A DNA stretch of 64,000 bases from Candidatus Tachikawaea gelatinosa (GTDB lineage: Bacteria; Pseudomonadota; Gammaproteobacteria; Enterobacterales; Enterobacteriaceae): positions 644,440 through 708,439 of the forward strand of contig NZ_AP014521.1 of assembly GCF_000828815.1 (NCBI RefSeq). Reading direction: 5' to 3'. The position numbers and the translations under genes are program-made. Below the pieces are notes generated by a model, which was given only the letters and a program-made list of their open reading frames with translations, made no database searches and had not been told where the DNA came from. Position 1 is the stretch's first letter. Every line of letters starts with the position of its first letter. Of the stretch, positions 62,334 to 64,000 are shown piece after piece.

Positions 62334-63059
62334 ATGAAAGATAAAAAAACTAAAAAAAGTGCTGTCATTGTATTTAGTGGAGGACAAGACTCAACTACAT
62401 GTCTGATAAATGCATTGAAAAACTATGATGTTATTCATTGTATAACATTTCACTATAATCAAAAGCACTCTCAAGAAGTAAAAATAGCTATAAAAATATC
62501 AAAAAAACTTAATATTTTTTTTCATAAAATCATTAATTTAAGTGTATTAGATACACTTACTGAAAGTTGTTTGATCAATAATAATCTTAAAATACCTTGT
62601 CATAGTTCAACTAATAAAAAAAAACCACCAAAAACATTCGTTCCTGGAAGGAATATTCTTTTTTTAACATTGGCATCAATTTATGCATACAAAAATAAAA
62701 TAAATACAGTTATAAGTGGGGTTTGCGAGACAGATTTTTCCGGTTATCCAGATTGTAGGAACAAATTTATAAAAACATTAAATACAGCAATAATATTAGG
62801 TTTAGATAAAAAAATATTATTTAAAACTCCATTAATGTTTTTAAAAAAATCAGAAATATGGGCATTATCTGATACTTTAGGAAAGTTAGATTTTATAAAA
62901 AATAAAACATTAAGTTGTTATAATGGAATTAAAAGTTTTGGTTGTGGAAATTGCTCAGCTTGTTATTTAAGAAATCAAGGACTTTTAGACTATCAAAATA
63001 ATAAAGAAAAAGTAATTAATAATCTATTAGAGAAGAAAAAAAAATATAAAATAGATTAA
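62334..63059 (+). CDS. queC: 7-cyano-7-deazaguanine (preQ0) synthase
   Basis: ATP-dependent conversion of 7-carboxy-7-deazaguanine to preQ0 for queuosine in tRNA. 241 residues (E. coli 231). The PP-loop is FSGGQDSTTCL near residues 14-24; the C-terminal zinc site has the cysteines of LSCYNG and FGCGNCSACYLRNQG. FVPGRNILFLTLA and GVCETDFSGYPDCR are typical. It stands 46 bases before queF, which uses its product. In E. coli queC is in the lon-hupB neighbourhood and queF elsewhere, so pairing is a rearrangement. Confidence 0.96.
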   Translation: MKDKKTKKSAVIVFSGGQDSTTCLINALKNYDVIHCITFHYNQKHSQEVKIAIKISKKLNIFFHKIINLSVLDTLTESCLINNNLKIPCHSSTNKKKPPKTFVPGRNILFLTLASIYAYKNKINTVISGVCETDFSGYPDCRNKFIKTLNTAIILGLDKKILFKTPLMFLKKSEIWALSDTLGKLDFIKNKTLSCYNGIKSFGCGNCSACYLRNQGLLDYQNNKEKVINNLLEKKKKYKID

Positions 63060-63105
63060 AAATTTGTTTTAGTTTATTTACAAAAATTTTATAACTACTA
63101 ATAAT

Positions 63106-63942
63106 ATGAACAAAAATTTTATTATAAATTTAAAAAGAAAAATGTTGAAAAATAATATTTATAAAAATCAATATTCTCCAGAGCTGCTTCAAAAAATTTC
63201 TAGAAAAAAAAATCGTATACTTTTGAAAAGTAATAATAGCTTTTCTTATGGAGAAGACATTTGGAACTTATATGAAATATCTTGGTTACAAAAAAATGGT
63301 TTTCCTCAAATTGCTATAGGTGAGATTATTGTTCCATTTGATACTGAATATTTTATAGAATCTAAAAGTTTAAAACTTTATTTAAATAGTTTAAATCAAA
63401 CTTTTTTTGATAATGAAAGTGATGTTTCCAAAGTAATTCAAAGTGACTTAACACACTGTATATTACATGATATAAAAGTAACATTATTTCCTATATCATA
63501 TTTTAGTTCAAAAAAGATTAATTTTTTTGAAGGAGAATGTTTGGATGATTATAATATCAATATTAAAAATTTTGAATATAATACTAACGATCTCTTAAAT
63601 GCAACAGAACCAGTTAAAATTAAAAATAAGACATTATTTACAAATTTGTTTAAAGCAAACTGTCCAATAACAAATCAACCTGATTGGGGATCTGTACAAA
63701 TAATATATTCAGGTAATCGTATAAAAAAAAAAAATATAATTAAATATTTATTTTCTTTTAGAAAACATAGAGAATATCATGAACAATGTGCAGAGATAAT
63801 TTTTGATGATATTAAACATTTTTGTAAGCCAAATGAACTTTTTATATATCTTCGTTTTGTTCGAAGGGGGGGTATTGATATTAATATATGGAGAGGTACT
63901 CGATCTTTTGCTCCAATCAATTCAAGATTAGCTAGACAATAA
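63106..63942 (+). CDS. queF: NADPH-dependent preQ0 reductase
   Basis: Reduces the nitrile preQ0 to preQ1, the base inserted into tRNA by Tgt. 278 residues (E. coli 282), the long two-domain form. The catalytic cysteine and aspartate are in KANCPITNQPDWGS; the ESKSLKLYLNSLNQT segment binds NADPH and HEQCAEIIFDDI supplies the substrate-binding glutamate. It follows queC and may be cotranscribed. The end RRGGIDINIWR..INSRLARQ is complete. Confidence 0.97.
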   Translation: MNKNFIINLKRKMLKNNIYKNQYSPELLQKISRKKNRILLKSNNSFSYGEDIWNLYEISWLQKNGFPQIAIGEIIVPFDTEYFIESKSLKLYLNSLNQTFFDNESDVSKVIQSDLTHCILHDIKVTLFPISYFSSKKINFFEGECLDDYNINIKNFEYNTNDLLNATEPVKIKNKTLFTNLFKANCPITNQPDWGSVQIIYSGNRIKKKNIIKYLFSFRKHREYHEQCAEIIFDDIKHFCKPNELFIYLRFVRRGGIDINIWRGTRSFAPINSRLARQ

Positions 63943-64000
63943 AAATATATTTTTAGTGGATATAAAAATATAATATATACTGTTAGTACTTTTAATAAAT

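Noticed and set aside
62181..62387. Minus-strand frame of 68 codons overlapping queC
   Set aside because: Overlaps the queC start in antisense, low-complexity composition, no recognisable domain.

Overview
The window is a chromosomal segment of a gammaproteobacterial obligate insect endosymbiont, or a bacterium in the same state of genome reduction. The sequence is extremely A+T rich, coding is dense and almost entirely housekeeping, proteins are lysine/asparagine/isoleucine rich, and poly(A) runs are everywhere. I see no insertion sequence, prophage, CRISPR array or toxin system. Protein sequence and gene order match Enterobacterales (E. coli type) very closely. Several blocks are E. coli order with genes deleted: tig-clpP-clpX-lon-hupB-ffs-apt-dnaX-ybaB-htpG-adk, recA-alaS-csrA-tRNA-Ser-tRNA-Arg-gshA, and rlmE-ftsH-folP-glmM-secG-leuU-metY-rimP-nusA-infB. 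The state resembles Buchnera, Blochmannia, Wigglesworthia and stinkbug gut symbionts. Retention of lysC, hupB beside lon, apt, treA, queC and queF makes it unlike the Buchnera I know, and I cannot name the genus.

Layout. 1-6.7 kb: protein quality control (trigger factor, ClpP, ClpX, Lon) and HU. 6.8-11.8 kb: 4.5S RNA, Apt, a gamma-only DnaX, YbaB, HtpG with a clear sigma-32 promoter, Adk. 11.8-12.55 kb: a 768-bp gene-free gap with a long palindrome. 12.5-17.6 kb (minus strand): gshB-yqgE-yqgF-yggS-yggT-hemW and rplY; hemW is broken by a one-base change in an A10 tract. 17.8-25 kb: sodA, pgi, lysC and an ileS of the non-enterobacterial (IleRS2, eukaryote/chlamydia-like) type. 25.4-33.6 kb: recA, alaS, csrA, two tRNAs, gshA, greA, rlmE. 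33.7-43.4 kb: ftsH, folP, glmM, secG, two tRNAs, truncated rimP, nusA, infB. 43.4-50 kb (minus): tRNA-Ser(UGA), purB, mnmA, yfaE, nrdB, nrdA. 50.6-53.2 kb: gyrA without its acidic tail. 53.2-61.8 kb (minus): efp, groEL, groES, phrB, a Pseudomonas-like S49 peptidase, a periplasmic trehalase, nfeD and qmcA. 62.3-64 kb: queC and queF.

The genes serve replication/transcription/translation (gyrA, dnaX, nusA, infB, csrA, alaS, ileS, efp, tRNAs), chaperones and proteases (groE, htpG, tig, clpXP, lon, ftsH), deoxynucleotides and purines (nrdAB-yfaE, purB, adk, apt), glutathione and superoxide defence (gshA, gshB, sodA), cell-wall and folate precursors (glmM, folP), entry to lysine/threonine synthesis (lysC), queuosine (queC, queF) and use of trehalose, the main insect blood sugar (treA, with pgi). 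The most notable observations are the foreign-type IleRS, the foreign-type S49 peptidase beside trehalase, the hemW slippage tract, regulatory sites that survive in a genome of this type (sigma-32 promoters, csrA leader), a possible coupled small ORF in front of lon, and two very long palindromes.
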